Shown here piece after piece: positions 8,299 through 16,118 of a DNA stretch of 20,149 nucleotides (the stretch's first letter is position 1; every line of letters starts with the position of its first letter). This stretch comes from Victivallales bacterium (GTDB taxonomy: Bacteria; Verrucomicrobiota; Lentisphaeria; Oligosphaerales; Oligosphaeraceae): positions 1 through 20,149 of the forward strand of contig JAGCTA010000089.1 in NCBI GenBank assembly GCA_017963875.1, in the 5' to 3' direction. The notes under the pieces were generated by a model. That model did no database searches and was not told where the DNA came from. It was given only the letters and a program-made list of their open reading frames with translations. The translations under genes and the position numbers were made by a program.

Positions 8299-8326
8299 AA
8301 TGTAATGCATAAATGGCAATAATCAA
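8299..8326 (-). promoter_or_regulatory. Candidate promoter for the rpoZ-adk-map-infA block
   Basis: Minus-strand TTGATT (8321-8326) and TACATT (8299-8304) are separated by 16 bases in the 179-base gap between the glycosyltransferase stop and rpoZ. The surrounding sequence is AT-rich. A short GC-rich inverted repeat (CCCGC/GCGGG, near 8258-8280) follows in the leader. Moderate match only. Confidence 0.35.
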
Positions 8327-8410
8327 GTCATTTCATGCACGATTGTTCTGATTCCAGCAGTGCGAACGAAAGATTTTTCCTGAATCCGCCGCAGTCATGA
8401 ATCTGTAAAA

Positions 8411-9568
8411 TCACATCAGCATCTTATACAGATTTGACAGTTTTTGTATTTGGTTGTCCAACTGGAAGTTGTTGAACATGAATTCGAGTCCAAGTTGCGC
8501 GCGGATGGATGTGCGTTCCTGTTCCAGCAGACAACTGCTGAGTGTATCCGCTAGTTTCCCGCTGTCGCCAACGGGAAACACATGGAGGATGTCCCGCAAT
8601 TCAGGGCGCGGGACATTAGCAAGGATGTCACTGACGACGAGCGGGATGCCAGCCGCCAGGCATTCCAGAAGGACGTAGGACAATCCTTCATACAACGACG
8701 GCAAGATGGCAAGGTCAAATGCGGGCAGCAAAACCGCCAGATGCTCCACCGCCCCCTGAAACAGGATGCGGTTCTCGACATTCATTTTTCTTGCCATTGC
8801 CTGCAGATTCTCCTTTTCTGGACCATCACCGCAAAACATGAATTTCAGCCTCGAGCATTTTTCATCCATCAGTGAAATGGCTCGGATGACTTGGTCCAGG
8901 CCTTTTTGACGTGACAATCGACATGGGATGACCGCCATGAGCGCATCCGCTGGAATGCCAAGGGCACGTCGTGCATCCTCGCGGGTATAAAGCGTCTTGG
9001 TAAAATCCGCAGGCAGACCGTTTTCTATCAAATGGAACTGCTCAGGCGGCAATCCCAGCCTATTCGCGTCCTGGATTTCCGAACGACCAACGAAAGCGTA
9101 TGCATCAGTCAAATGCGCCTGACGGTTTTCAATGCATGAAATGCTGTTCCGAACAAGAAAAGGTAGTGACGGATGCAGGGCAAAGGCATGGGGAGAATAG
9201 ACAATCCTAACGCCTGGAAGGGCATTCTTCGCCAAACGGCACACAAAGCCAGCCATGCTGGAATGCGCATGGATGACAGCGGGCTTCCATTGGCGGATAA
9301 GTCTGCGAAAATGGCGAAGATACCCCAGGCACCCCAGAAGATTTCCATGATTGAAAGGCCATAGTTCGGTCATGCAGTCAATCTTCTGATATGCCTGAAG
9401 GTCATACAGAAAGTCCTCTTCTACACGATGCCCGAAACCACAGACACCACAGCGGAATCCACGGTTAACCAATTCAGGCACAATGAGTTTCAGATGTCTG
9501 CGGACACCGCCGCCACATGCTTCTGTAACGTGAAGGACATCCATTTGAGGTATATAGTCTTTCAACAT
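8411..9568 (-). CDS. Glycosyltransferase, GT4-like (GT-B fold)
   Basis: Predicted 385-residue retaining glycosyltransferase using a nucleotide sugar. The N-terminal domain has the GGGVRRHLKLIVPELVNRG loop (19-37) typical of GT4 acceptor-side Rossmann folds, and a HAHSS motif (100-104). The C-terminal domain has PCRLSRQKG (215-223), the diphosphate-binding Arg/Lys segment, FCGDGPEKENL, and EGLSYVLLE (294-302) with the E-x7-E pair. No membrane segment is visible. ATG at 9568 follows AGGA. The frame is open upstream to 9769, but that part overlaps the preceding gene and lacks homology-like sequence, so it is rejected. It lies 49 bases after the secreted 720-residue protein, probably co-transcribed. 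The acceptor is unknown; capsule, exopolysaccharide or glycoprotein synthesis is plausible. Confidence 0.88.
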   Translation of the reverse strand: MLKDYIPQMDVLHVTEACGGGVRRHLKLIVPELVNRGFRCGVCGFGHRVEEDFLYDLQAYQKIDCMTELWPFNHGNLLGCLGYLRHFRRLIRQWKPAVIHAHSSMAGFVCRLAKNALPGVRIVYSPHAFALHPSLPFLVRNSISCIENRQAHLTDAYAFVGRSEIQDANRLGLPPEQFHLIENGLPADFTKTLYTREDARRALGIPADALMAVIPCRLSRQKGLDQVIRAISLMDEKCSRLKFMFCGDGPEKENLQAMARKMNVENRILFQGAVEHLAVLLPAFDLAILPSLYEGLSYVLLECLAAGIPLVVSDILANVPRPELRDILHVFPVGDSGKLADTLSSCLLEQERTSIRAQLGLEFMFNNFQLDNQIQKLSNLYKMLM

Positions 9569-9617
9569 AATTCCTGACGAATCCCGTTTGGCTGATTGTT
9601 TTTTGATGTAAAGGGTA

Positions 9618-11780
9618 CTACTTTCTGCGTCGCGTATCCTGCCGTTTCGGATAAAGACCTGATTCTTCAGGCGATACCTTTGACTCCTTTCTTCCTGACA
9701 TGGAGCCCATGATGGAACGAGCCTCCTCGGACACTTCATTTGAATTAGTGATGATATCGACGTTGACAAAACTGGGATGGACGTTCAAGAATTTCCTTGC
9801 CATGGCAAGTTGCTGATTGGCATTCTGAATATCGGGGAACTTGCCGCCGTGAAAAGCGTTGAGCAATTCAGCGGTCTTCGTCAAAGCAAGCAACTGCGCG
9901 TTGTTCCCCGCAAGGGAAAAACTGAAATCATCAAGATAATCGCGGAAAAAATCCAGATAGAACCGTGGTCTGGCAAGAGAAGACGCGGTCGGCATGTCAA
10001 TTCGTGCCTGAAGATGAAATGATGTCGGTACCGCATTGTCGGCGGCAAGTGCCTCTTCGTATGATGGCGACAATTCATGGAACCACTGCGCCAACGCAGA
10101 AACGGCCCATGCTGTCCGAGCCGCTGCTTCAAATGACGGGAAAGAGGCTGGAGAACCTGCCAAATCCGCCGCGTAAGGCTTAGAAAGACGGGAGTTCATC
10201 ATCATCGTTGCAAGACGTGGCATGAGTTTTTTATGAGCCTGCGAAGTCAGTTTTCCAATGGTCAGTGCCTCAATCACCCATGGATCAATTGTCATATTAT
10301 TGTCCTTTGATTCGGATAGAGTTCTGACAATGACACGCACTGTCGCAGTGGATAGTTCCTGCCAGGATTTGTTTCCAAATTTTACCGCAGCATCGTGGAG
10401 GGCGATGGCCGCGAGCGCATTATCCGACAAACGCGCCTCTAAGTCGTCCTTGTGATAATCCAGCAACTTTGCAGATGGAATGACACGTGCATTGTGAAAA
10501 TTACCGTCTTCGTCTTTCATGTCGGCGATAAACTGTGCGACTTTCTTCAGAAGCGCGGCCTGTTTTGCTTCATTCTTCGTGTCCTTAAGCAATGGCAACG
10601 AGGCCATCAATGCCAGAGAATTGTTGCGAAGCGACGCAAATGTGCGAGGTTGCTTAGGTGATTCAGGCGGCAATTGCTCCAAATTCGCAAACGCCTGATG
10701 CTGATTCATCTCACCAAATGTGATGGTGGCTTTCTGCAATGGCCAGAGCACTCGTGCGGCGACATCCAGAAGAGACGTGTCCCCCGTGGCCTTGGCAACC
10801 CGTTGCAGGGCAATGGAAAGTTCAGCCATGTCATCCTGCGCCTCATTGTTCAGGAAGGGCTGTTTCCAATCAGGGAATGGCTGTTTCAGTTCACCGCTTT
10901 TGGAGGCGATTCGTTCCGCAATCGCCCGCGCGCCGCTGCGTGCGGCATCCAGGCAGCGTGCAGCATCTGGTATTTCTGGAAGCGTATGCCCTCGGAACAA
11001 TCTGCAAGATTTGATGCCGTTCGTGTAATACGTATCCATTTCAAAAAGGCAGATTCCTTGCGGCTCATTGTAGTTCGTGATTTTCATCCAAGTACTAAGT
11101 GCCTCGAAATTATAGGCTTCCGCAAAGATATTTCCGACCTGCTTCTTGGAGAGGAACCCTTTCTCCGTCAGCAGATAGCGTCCCGTAATCTGGTCTGGGG
11201 TAAAGGCAAAGCCCAAGTCTGGTCCAAAGGTAAACCCTACAATGTCAGTCATGCTGAATCTTGAACGGTTGAAGGTAAACGTGGGATATGTCCTTGTTGA
11301 CTGGACAAGTTGCAACTTCAACCATAGCCATTTTCCTGGATCCTTTTTTCTTTCAATCCAGTCCTGTGGCGTTTTCTTATGTTCCATCTGCGCATCCTGG
11401 ATAATGCTTGTAGCCTGCTTCACGATTTCATCCCGCTTGGCGACTTCATTGACGCGCAGTATTTCAACTGCTTTTGACAATGCGTCCAGGAAAGAGAACC
11501 CCGTGCCATAATAGGTTCGGGCTGGCCACAAATCGTCCCCTATAGAGAGAAAGACGACTCTGGGAAGCCTATCGTCTCGAAATGAAGAGGAAATCATGTC
11601 AAACGACGCATTTGTCCTCAGCATTTCATGAAGTCTCTCCGTGAGTTTGAGCATCTGTTCCTCTGGGAATTTCGCAGGTGCTTTGACATGTTCAAACCAC
11701 ACGAGATTCCCTGGTTCAAGCGGTTGCGAAAAGAGAGAACAGATAGTCAAAAAGCAACAAATAAGAAAGATTCGTTTCAT
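9618..11780 (-). CDS. Secreted protein of unknown function, probable alpha/alpha-toroid
   Basis: A 720-residue protein I do not recognise. MKRIFLICCFLTICSLFSQP at the N-terminus is a convincing signal peptide, with Cys residues that could leave either a free or lipid-attached product. The first 250 or so residues contain FSIGDDLWPARTYYGTGFSF-like segments (here VFLSIGDDLWPARTYYGTGF). From about residue 310 it becomes a series of Ala/Leu-rich helices with short Gly turns: MAELSIALQRVAKATGDTSL, AQFIADMKDEDGNFHN, LSDNALAAIALHDAAVKFG and AARTAWAVSALAQWFHE. These resemble helical-repeat toroids of glycan-active or terpenoid-cyclase-like folds. No catalytic motif is assignable. The C-terminal 30 residues are basic and Ser-rich. 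The open frame extends upstream to 11939, but the signal peptide start at 11780 is preferred although its ribosome binding site is weak. Stop TAG. Confidence 0.8.
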   Translation of the reverse strand: MKRIFLICCFLTICSLFSQPLEPGNLVWFEHVKAPAKFPEEQMLKLTERLHEMLRTNASFDMISSSFRDDRLPRVVFLSIGDDLWPARTYYGTGFSFLDALSKAVEILRVNEVAKRDEIVKQATSIIQDAQMEHKKTPQDWIERKKDPGKWLWLKLQLVQSTRTYPTFTFNRSRFSMTDIVGFTFGPDLGFAFTPDQITGRYLLTEKGFLSKKQVGNIFAEAYNFEALSTWMKITNYNEPQGICLFEMDTYYTNGIKSCRLFRGHTLPEIPDAARCLDAARSGARAIAERIASKSGELKQPFPDWKQPFLNNEAQDDMAELSIALQRVAKATGDTSLLDVAARVLWPLQKATITFGEMNQHQAFANLEQLPPESPKQPRTFASLRNNSLALMASLPLLKDTKNEAKQAALLKKVAQFIADMKDEDGNFHNARVIPSAKLLDYHKDDLEARLSDNALAAIALHDAAVKFGNKSWQELSTATVRVIVRTLSESKDNNMTIDPWVIEALTIGKLTSQAHKKLMPRLATMMMNSRLSKPYAADLAGSPASFPSFEAAARTAWAVSALAQWFHELSPSYEEALAADNAVPTSFHLQARIDMPTASSLARPRFYLDFFRDYLDDFSFSLAGNNAQLLALTKTAELLNAFHGGKFPDIQNANQQLAMARKFLNVHPSFVNVDIITNSNEVSEEARSIMGSMSGRKESKVSPEESGLYPKRQDTRRRK

Positions 11781-11841
11781 CTTGTTCAAAAATGTACGGA
11801 ATGTTCTGACAAAAAGACAACGTTTTTTTGGAAAACCAAGA

Positions 11842-11868
11842 CAATGATCAAATGTCAATTGATCATTG
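11842..11868. promoter_or_regulatory. Operator-like perfect inverted repeat
   Basis: CAATGATCAA and TTGATCATTG are perfect 10-bp inverted arms separated by 7 bases (ATGTCAA on the plus strand). The element sits directly downstream of the candidate promoter for the 720-residue secreted protein, about 60 bases before its start. This is the size and geometry of a dimeric repressor or activator site. It has no U-tract, so a terminator is unlikely. Confidence 0.45.
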
Positions 11869-11871
11869 AAT

Positions 11872-11901
11872 AAAATAGTTGATAATAATATTAGTTGTAA
11901 A
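11872..11901 (-). promoter_or_regulatory. Candidate promoter for the secreted 720-residue protein and glycosyltransferase
   Basis: Minus-strand TTTACA (11896-11901) and TATTTT (11872-11877) with an 18-base spacer in very AT-rich DNA. The predicted start site would fall at the edge of the inverted repeat at 11842-11868. Confidence 0.3.
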
Positions 11902-11998
11902 GAATCAAATTCAAGTGGAAGACAGAAAAGCCAAGCCAAACCTGTATGGTCCGTTTAGGTGAATCTTGTCTTTTTTTCGTTTTTTCATTTCTGGTGAT

Positions 11999-12026
11999 TT
12001 GCATTTTTCGACAATCATGCTAAAGT
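11999..12026 (+). promoter_or_regulatory. Candidate promoter for tRNA-Met
   Basis: TTGCAT (11999-12004) and TAAAGT (12021-12026), 16 bases apart, lie 15 bases before the mature tRNA 5' end. Moderate match to a sigma-70 promoter. Confidence 0.35.
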
Positions 12027-12041
12027 AAACAATGTTGAAAA

Positions 12042-12116
12042 GCCGGGCTAGCTCAGTGGTAGAGCAGTGGAATCATAATCCACGTGTCATAGGTCCGACC
12101 CCTATGCCCGGTACCA
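12042..12116 (+). tRNA. tRNA-Met (CAT), elongator type
   Basis: 75 bases including an encoded CCA. Arms: acceptor GCCGGGC with GCCCGGT (a G1:U72 wobble pair), D arm GCTC/GAGC with AGTGGTA loop, anticodon stem GTGGA/TCCAC with loop ATCATAA, variable GTGTC, T stem ATAGG/CCTAT. The anticodon is CAT. It is not the initiator: there is no run of three G:C pairs at the base of the anticodon stem and no C1-A72 mismatch. A lysidine-modified Ile2 tRNA with the same anticodon is an alternative but less likely. Two oddities: the T loop reads TCCGACC, so position 55 is C instead of the near-universal T, and position 32 is A. It is flanked by a candidate promoter and a strong terminator, so it is probably a single-gene unit. 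Confidence 0.93.
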
Positions 12117-12121
12117 ATCTC

Positions 12122-12157
12122 AAGCCCGTTTGCAATCGCAAACGGGCTTTTTGCTTT
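12122..12157 (+). terminator. Intrinsic terminator after tRNA-Met
   Basis: AAGCCCGTTTGC (12122-12133) pairs perfectly with GCAAACGGGCTT (12138-12149) around an AATC tetraloop, followed by a T-rich tract TTTTTGCTTTT. A classical rho-independent terminator located 5 bases after the CCA end. Confidence 0.92.
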
Positions 12158-12187
12158 TGACGCTACAATCTGCATCGTCCTTTCCCC

Positions 12188-12216
12188 TTGCTATATTTGT
12201 TTTTTCGCATTATATT
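12188..12216 (+). promoter_or_regulatory. Candidate promoter for fmt and the RNase E/G gene
   Basis: TTGCTA (12188-12193) and TATATT (12211-12216) with an exact 17-base spacer, 52 bases before the fmt ATG and just after the tRNA terminator. Good match to a sigma-70-type promoter. Confidence 0.5.
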
Positions 12217-12268
12217 CATGCAATTCTGTCGTCCATCTGCATGGACTCTGCAATAATCAGGAGCAATC

Positions 12269-13270
12269 ATGCCTATGCCCCAAACATCTGAACATATCAA
12301 AGTCTATTTTCTGTCATCTGGCCGCCTCGGAATTCATCTTCTTGATGCTCTGCTGCGCGATAAAAGAATTGACTTGGTTGGCGTCGGCTCACAGCCAGAC
12401 AAGCCCAGCGGGCGCAAGCAGATTCCCAAGCCGACTCCATTGGCCGCACACGCCGAGAAAAAAAAATGCAAAGTTGACAAGCAGGATAAAGTCAATGATC
12501 CAGCATTCATCGACTACCTGCGCTCATTGAACATGGATTTTCTTGTTGTCGCATCTTTTGGCCAACTTTTGAAGCCCGCGCTTCTTGAAATTCCTAAATA
12601 TTGCTGTTTCAACGTCCATGCGTCGCTACTACCCAAATACCGTGGAGCATCGCCGATTTCTGCGGCAATCCTCGCGGGGGAAAGTTACTCTGGCGTATCG
12701 TTCATGAAAATGGATCCTGGTTTGGACACAGGGCCTGTTTATTGCCAGATTCAGATTCCGATCGCTGATGACGACAACACGGATACGCTAGAGGAAAAAC
12801 TGGGTAAATTCGCCGCCGAATCAATCTGCGACAACCTCCAGTTGATAAAGGAAGGGTATATGTGCGCAGTTGCCCAGGATAACTCAAGAGCCACATACGC
12901 TGGCAAAATCAAGAAGTGCGACGGCGCAGTGAAGTGGGGCATTCCCGCGACGCAACTCGAATGCAAGATTCGAGCCTATACGCCATGGCCAAGAGTTTGT
13001 ATGCTGGCACCGACCAGCAAGGGTATAAAACGACTTCAGATCACCTCTGCCAAAGTCGTCAAATTGCCTGCGCCATGCCCGCAGCCTGGAACTCTCCTTG
13101 CACAGGATGCTTCAGGAATTACAATTGCATGCGCACAGGACGCCATCAAGATTTGCAGCATCATTCCAGAAGGTCGGAATGAAATGTCTGCGGCAGATTT
13201 CTTGAGGGGAACTCAAATCCCCCCGAACACGATTTTCACCGATTATCCCGTCGAAAGCACACCGACATGA
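12269..13270 (+). CDS. fmt: Methionyl-tRNA formyltransferase
   Basis: Transfers the formyl group of 10-formyl-THF to initiator Met-tRNA. The 333-residue product has FNVHASLLPKYRGASPI, and the catalytic triad equivalents are N115, H117 and D153 (E. coli N108, H110, D146), the last within MDPGLDTGPV. The C-terminal OB-like tRNA-binding domain (from about residue 215, WGIPATQLECKIRAYTPWP) is present, ending in a short unrelated tail. Start ATG at 12269 has AGGAG 5 bases upstream; a second ATG at 12275 is spaced less well. Its TGA overlaps the next ATG (ATGA), so it is translationally coupled to the RNase gene. A candidate promoter lies directly upstream. Confidence 0.95.
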   Translation: MPMPQTSEHIKVYFLSSGRLGIHLLDALLRDKRIDLVGVGSQPDKPSGRKQIPKPTPLAAHAEKKKCKVDKQDKVNDPAFIDYLRSLNMDFLVVASFGQLLKPALLEIPKYCCFNVHASLLPKYRGASPISAAILAGESYSGVSFMKMDPGLDTGPVYCQIQIPIADDDNTDTLEEKLGKFAAESICDNLQLIKEGYMCAVAQDNSRATYAGKIKKCDGAVKWGIPATQLECKIRAYTPWPRVCMLAPTSKGIKRLQITSAKVVKLPAPCPQPGTLLAQDASGITIACAQDAIKICSIIPEGRNEMSAADFLRGTQIPPNTIFTDYPVESTPT

Positions 13271-14943
13271 AGCAAATTCTCATTAACTCTGAAGAATTGC
13301 AGACACGCGTCGCCGTTATCCAAGATGGTGTTCTGCAAGATTTCTTCATCGAACGAAACACGCATGACCAAATAGTCGGCTCGATCTTCAAGGGCCGCAT
13401 CAAAAACCTCGAACCATCGTTGCAAGCCGCTTTTGTTGACATCGGTTGCGGAAAAAACGCCTTCCTGCATTATGAGGACATGATTCCAGCAGTCAAGGAA
13501 CTTGACGAGGAGGAGCGGAATTCCTCTGATGAAGAGGCACTACCTGCCCCCAGCATCGTATCCATGCCGAAAGAAGCACCTCGCAAAGGTTTTTTCGCAC
13601 GTATGGAGCAACTCACGGCTACGCCAGCCACCGTTGCGAAACCTCAACCGCAACCCATTCCGCCGCAAGTTCATGCAAAGGGGGGAACGAAATATACCAA
13701 TGAAGAATTGGAAAATCTCTTCAAGCCAGAGCAGGAAATCCTCGTCCAAGTCATAAAGGCTCCTATTATGACCAAAGGTGCCAGGGTGACGACGAACATC
13801 TCCCTACCTGGACGCTATCTGGTCCTCCTCCCTGGAGTCTCACATATTGGCATCTCGCGGCGCGTCGAGGAAAAATCCGAACGTGACCGCCTTCGCCAGA
13901 TGGTGAAAACGCTTGAACTTCCTCCAAACACAGGAGTCATCTGCCGAACGGTCGGGAAAGGCTGCAAAACCGAGCATTTTCAACGTGATTTGGAACTGCT
14001 GCTGAATACATGGAAAACCACAGAGGAACTGGCTGCGACCTCGAAGGCCCCCGCATGCTTATATCAGGAACCTGGACTGGCCGAAAGGACTATCCGTGAC
14101 TGCCTCACGCAGGATGTCGATGAAATCGTCACCGACTCGCGCCAAACCTATGATTTGGCGGTAAAACTCCTCACACAATACAATCTCCAGAATTCAACAA
14201 CCATCACACTTTATCAAAATCCAACGCCAATTTTCCAGAAATTCGGCTTGCATCAGCAACTTGAGTCCATATTCAACCGCAAGGTCGCGTTGCCCAGCGG
14301 TGGTTATATCTGCATTGATGAAACAGAGGCGCTTATCGCCATCGATGTGAACACTGGAAAGAACCGTACAGGAAAAGACAAGCCTGAAACTATCCTCAAC
14401 ACAACTCTGGAGGCCGTCGCTTAAATCGCCCTACAATTGAGACTCCGCAACGTTGGCGGGCTTGTTGTTCTGGACTTAATCGACATGGCTTCCAAAAAGG
14501 ACCAACAACTGGTCTATAAGACTCTCCGCGAACATCTTTCAGTTGACCATGCACGAATCAAAACGACACCGATTTCACAACTCGGCTTGTTGGAAATGAC
14601 AAGGCAGCGTGAAAATGAAAGCGTTGAAAGCACCATCTACGACAATTGCCCATACTGCCATGGACGTGGTCTCATCAAAAACGCCACCAGCATGAGTGCA
14701 GATATCCAGCGAAAACTCAATGAGATTTTTGCAAAACGCAAGAACAATCAGATGATCAAACCTGGATATCAGGCGAAAGTCACCGCGCATCCGCGCGTCC
14801 TTGAACGACTTCGCAATGAAGATTCCAAAGTACTTCAGAGCATCGAAAACGAATACAGCATCAAATTGACACTCGTTCCTGACAATTCGCTTCATATTGA
14901 GGAATTCCACATTTTGGACGGTCTGTCAGGGCAGGAGATTTAA
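13267..14943 (+). CDS. rng: Ribonuclease E/G family endoribonuclease, interrupted by an in-frame UAA
   Basis: Single-strand-specific endoribonuclease of rRNA maturation and mRNA decay. The full span gives 558 positions, but codon 386 (14422-14424) is TAA. Order: S1 domain (about 38-75, VDIGCGKNAFLHYEDM); an acidic then Pro-rich insertion of roughly 70 residues; the resumed S1 fold (ILVQVIKAPIMTKGARVTTN); RNase H-like region; and the DNase I-like catalytic region with D360 in ALIAIDVNTG (E. coli RNase E D303). After the stop come QLRLRNVGGLVVLDLIDM with D403 (D346) and the zinc-link CPYC (461-464). Both catalytic Asp are needed, so a truncated protein would be inactive. Related enzymes have EAAEEIARQL-like sequence, placing Glu or a similar residue at the stop. 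The final TAA is at 14941-14943. It overlaps fmt by four bases. RNase E versus G naming is uncertain; it lacks an RNase E-type C-terminal scaffold. Confidence 0.9.
14422..14424 (+). other. In-frame UAA inside the RNase E/G gene
   Basis: A single ochre codon between LEAVA and IALQLRLRN. The frame and homology continue unchanged on both sides. GAA or CAA to TAA needs one substitution. Confidence 0.9.
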
Positions 14944-15020
14944 GGCCAATCTTGGGCATCCTCAGCATCGAATCAAAAAAAACTATAACATATTAATACC
15001 CAATCAACACCAACTGCACG

Positions 15021-15950
15021 ATGATTTGCAAGAACATACTCCAGGCCGTCGGCCATACACCGCTCGTCGAACTCCAAAACATGACTGCGCCAGAAGACGC
15101 GCGGATTCTAGTGAAAGTCGAAAGCGTGAATGTCGGCGGTTCCATAAAAACCCGCACGGCACTCAATATGATTGAAGCAGCAGAAAGGGATGGTCTCATT
15201 GCCGCTGGCTCCGTCATCATCGAACCGACTTCTGGAAACCAGGGCATCGGTCTGGCGCTTGTCTGCGCAGTCAAGAAATACCGTTGCATCATCGTGATGC
15301 CTGATTCAGTCAGCCCAGAGCGCCGCAATCTTCTCAAGTTGTATGGTGCTGAAGTCGTGCTAGTTCCAGACCACAACAACATCGGCGAGTGCATCCAGAA
15401 CTGCCTTCTCAAAGCAGAGGAACTGCAACATTCCATTCCAGACAGTTTCATCCCGCAGCAATTCGAGAATCCAAACAACCCAGCAGTCCATCGTGAAAAA
15501 ACAGGCATGGAAATCCTTGAACAGTTGGACGGCGAACCCGTTCATGCTTTCTGCGCAGGATTCGGTACGGGGGGCACGCTTTCAGGCATCGGTGAAGTGC
15601 TCCGCAAAAAGTATCCCGACATCATGCTTGTCGCCGCAGAGCCAGAGAATGCCGCTGTGCTTGCAGGCGGTGCCATCGGCTCCCATTGGCAGCAAGGCAT
15701 CGGAGACGGCTTTATCCCGCAAAATCTCAACACTGACATCATCACCGAAAACCTCATCATTACCGATGATGAGGCAATGGACACATCGCGGGAACTGGCA
15801 TTGAAGGAAGGCTTGGGCGTCGGAATTTCCTCAGGCACAAATGTCGCCTGCGCCATCCGCCTTGCCAAACGACTTGGGAAAGGCAAGACCGTCCTCACCG
15901 TCCTTCCTGATTCATACGACAGATACTATTCGACACCGCTGTTCCAATAG
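15021..15950 (+). CDS. Cysteine synthase (O-acetylserine sulfhydrylase), PLP-dependent
   Basis: 309-residue fold-type II PLP enzyme making cysteine from O-acetylserine and sulfide. The Schiff-base lysine is K43 in GGSIKTRTAL, the substrate loop is TSGNQG (70-75), and the PLP phosphate clamp is GFGTGGT (179-185). The ends match the family (QFENPNNPAVHREKTG; DSYDRYYSTPLF). SGNQG in place of the more common SGNTG places it with the cysteine synthase subgroup that also has an IKxRTA lysine loop. There is no CBS regulatory domain, so cystathionine beta-synthase is less likely. The ATG at 15021 has no clear ribosome binding site. The TAG stop directly follows the canonical C-terminus. It is 77 bases after the RNase gene and could be co-transcribed. 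cysK versus cysM cannot be decided. Confidence 0.92.
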   Translation: MICKNILQAVGHTPLVELQNMTAPEDARILVKVESVNVGGSIKTRTALNMIEAAERDGLIAAGSVIIEPTSGNQGIGLALVCAVKKYRCIIVMPDSVSPERRNLLKLYGAEVVLVPDHNNIGECIQNCLLKAEELQHSIPDSFIPQQFENPNNPAVHREKTGMEILEQLDGEPVHAFCAGFGTGGTLSGIGEVLRKKYPDIMLVAAEPENAAVLAGGAIGSHWQQGIGDGFIPQNLNTDIITENLIITDDEAMDTSRELALKEGLGVGISSGTNVACAIRLAKRLGKGKTVLTVLPDSYDRYYSTPLFQ

Positions 15951-16118
15951 TCTCCTATATTAGGCAAAATCAGCGGCTTCAGATTCTGGAATCGCGCCTT
16001 TACCCTTGAAGAACTTCTCTCACTGCACTTCTGAACAAACAAAGATTATATCTTTGCCGCCATATAAGAATTATCATCACCATAGTTAAAGCACATATCA
16101 TCAAAGGAAAACATCACA

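Noticed and set aside
9569..9769. N-terminal extension of the glycosyltransferase to 9769
   Set aside because: It would overlap the preceding gene by about 150 bases and adds Ser/Arg-rich sequence unlike GT4 enzymes; the ATG at 9568 has a ribosome binding site and starts just before the first beta-strand.
11781..11939. Start of the 720-residue protein at 11939
   Set aside because: The extra residues are encoded by the AT-rich promoter region and its palindrome; the signal peptide starts at 11780.
14437..14943. Independent gene for the RNase C-terminal part from the TTG at 14437
   Set aside because: No ribosome binding site; it begins in the middle of a conserved catalytic strand and lacks D360, so it is the continuation of the interrupted gene.
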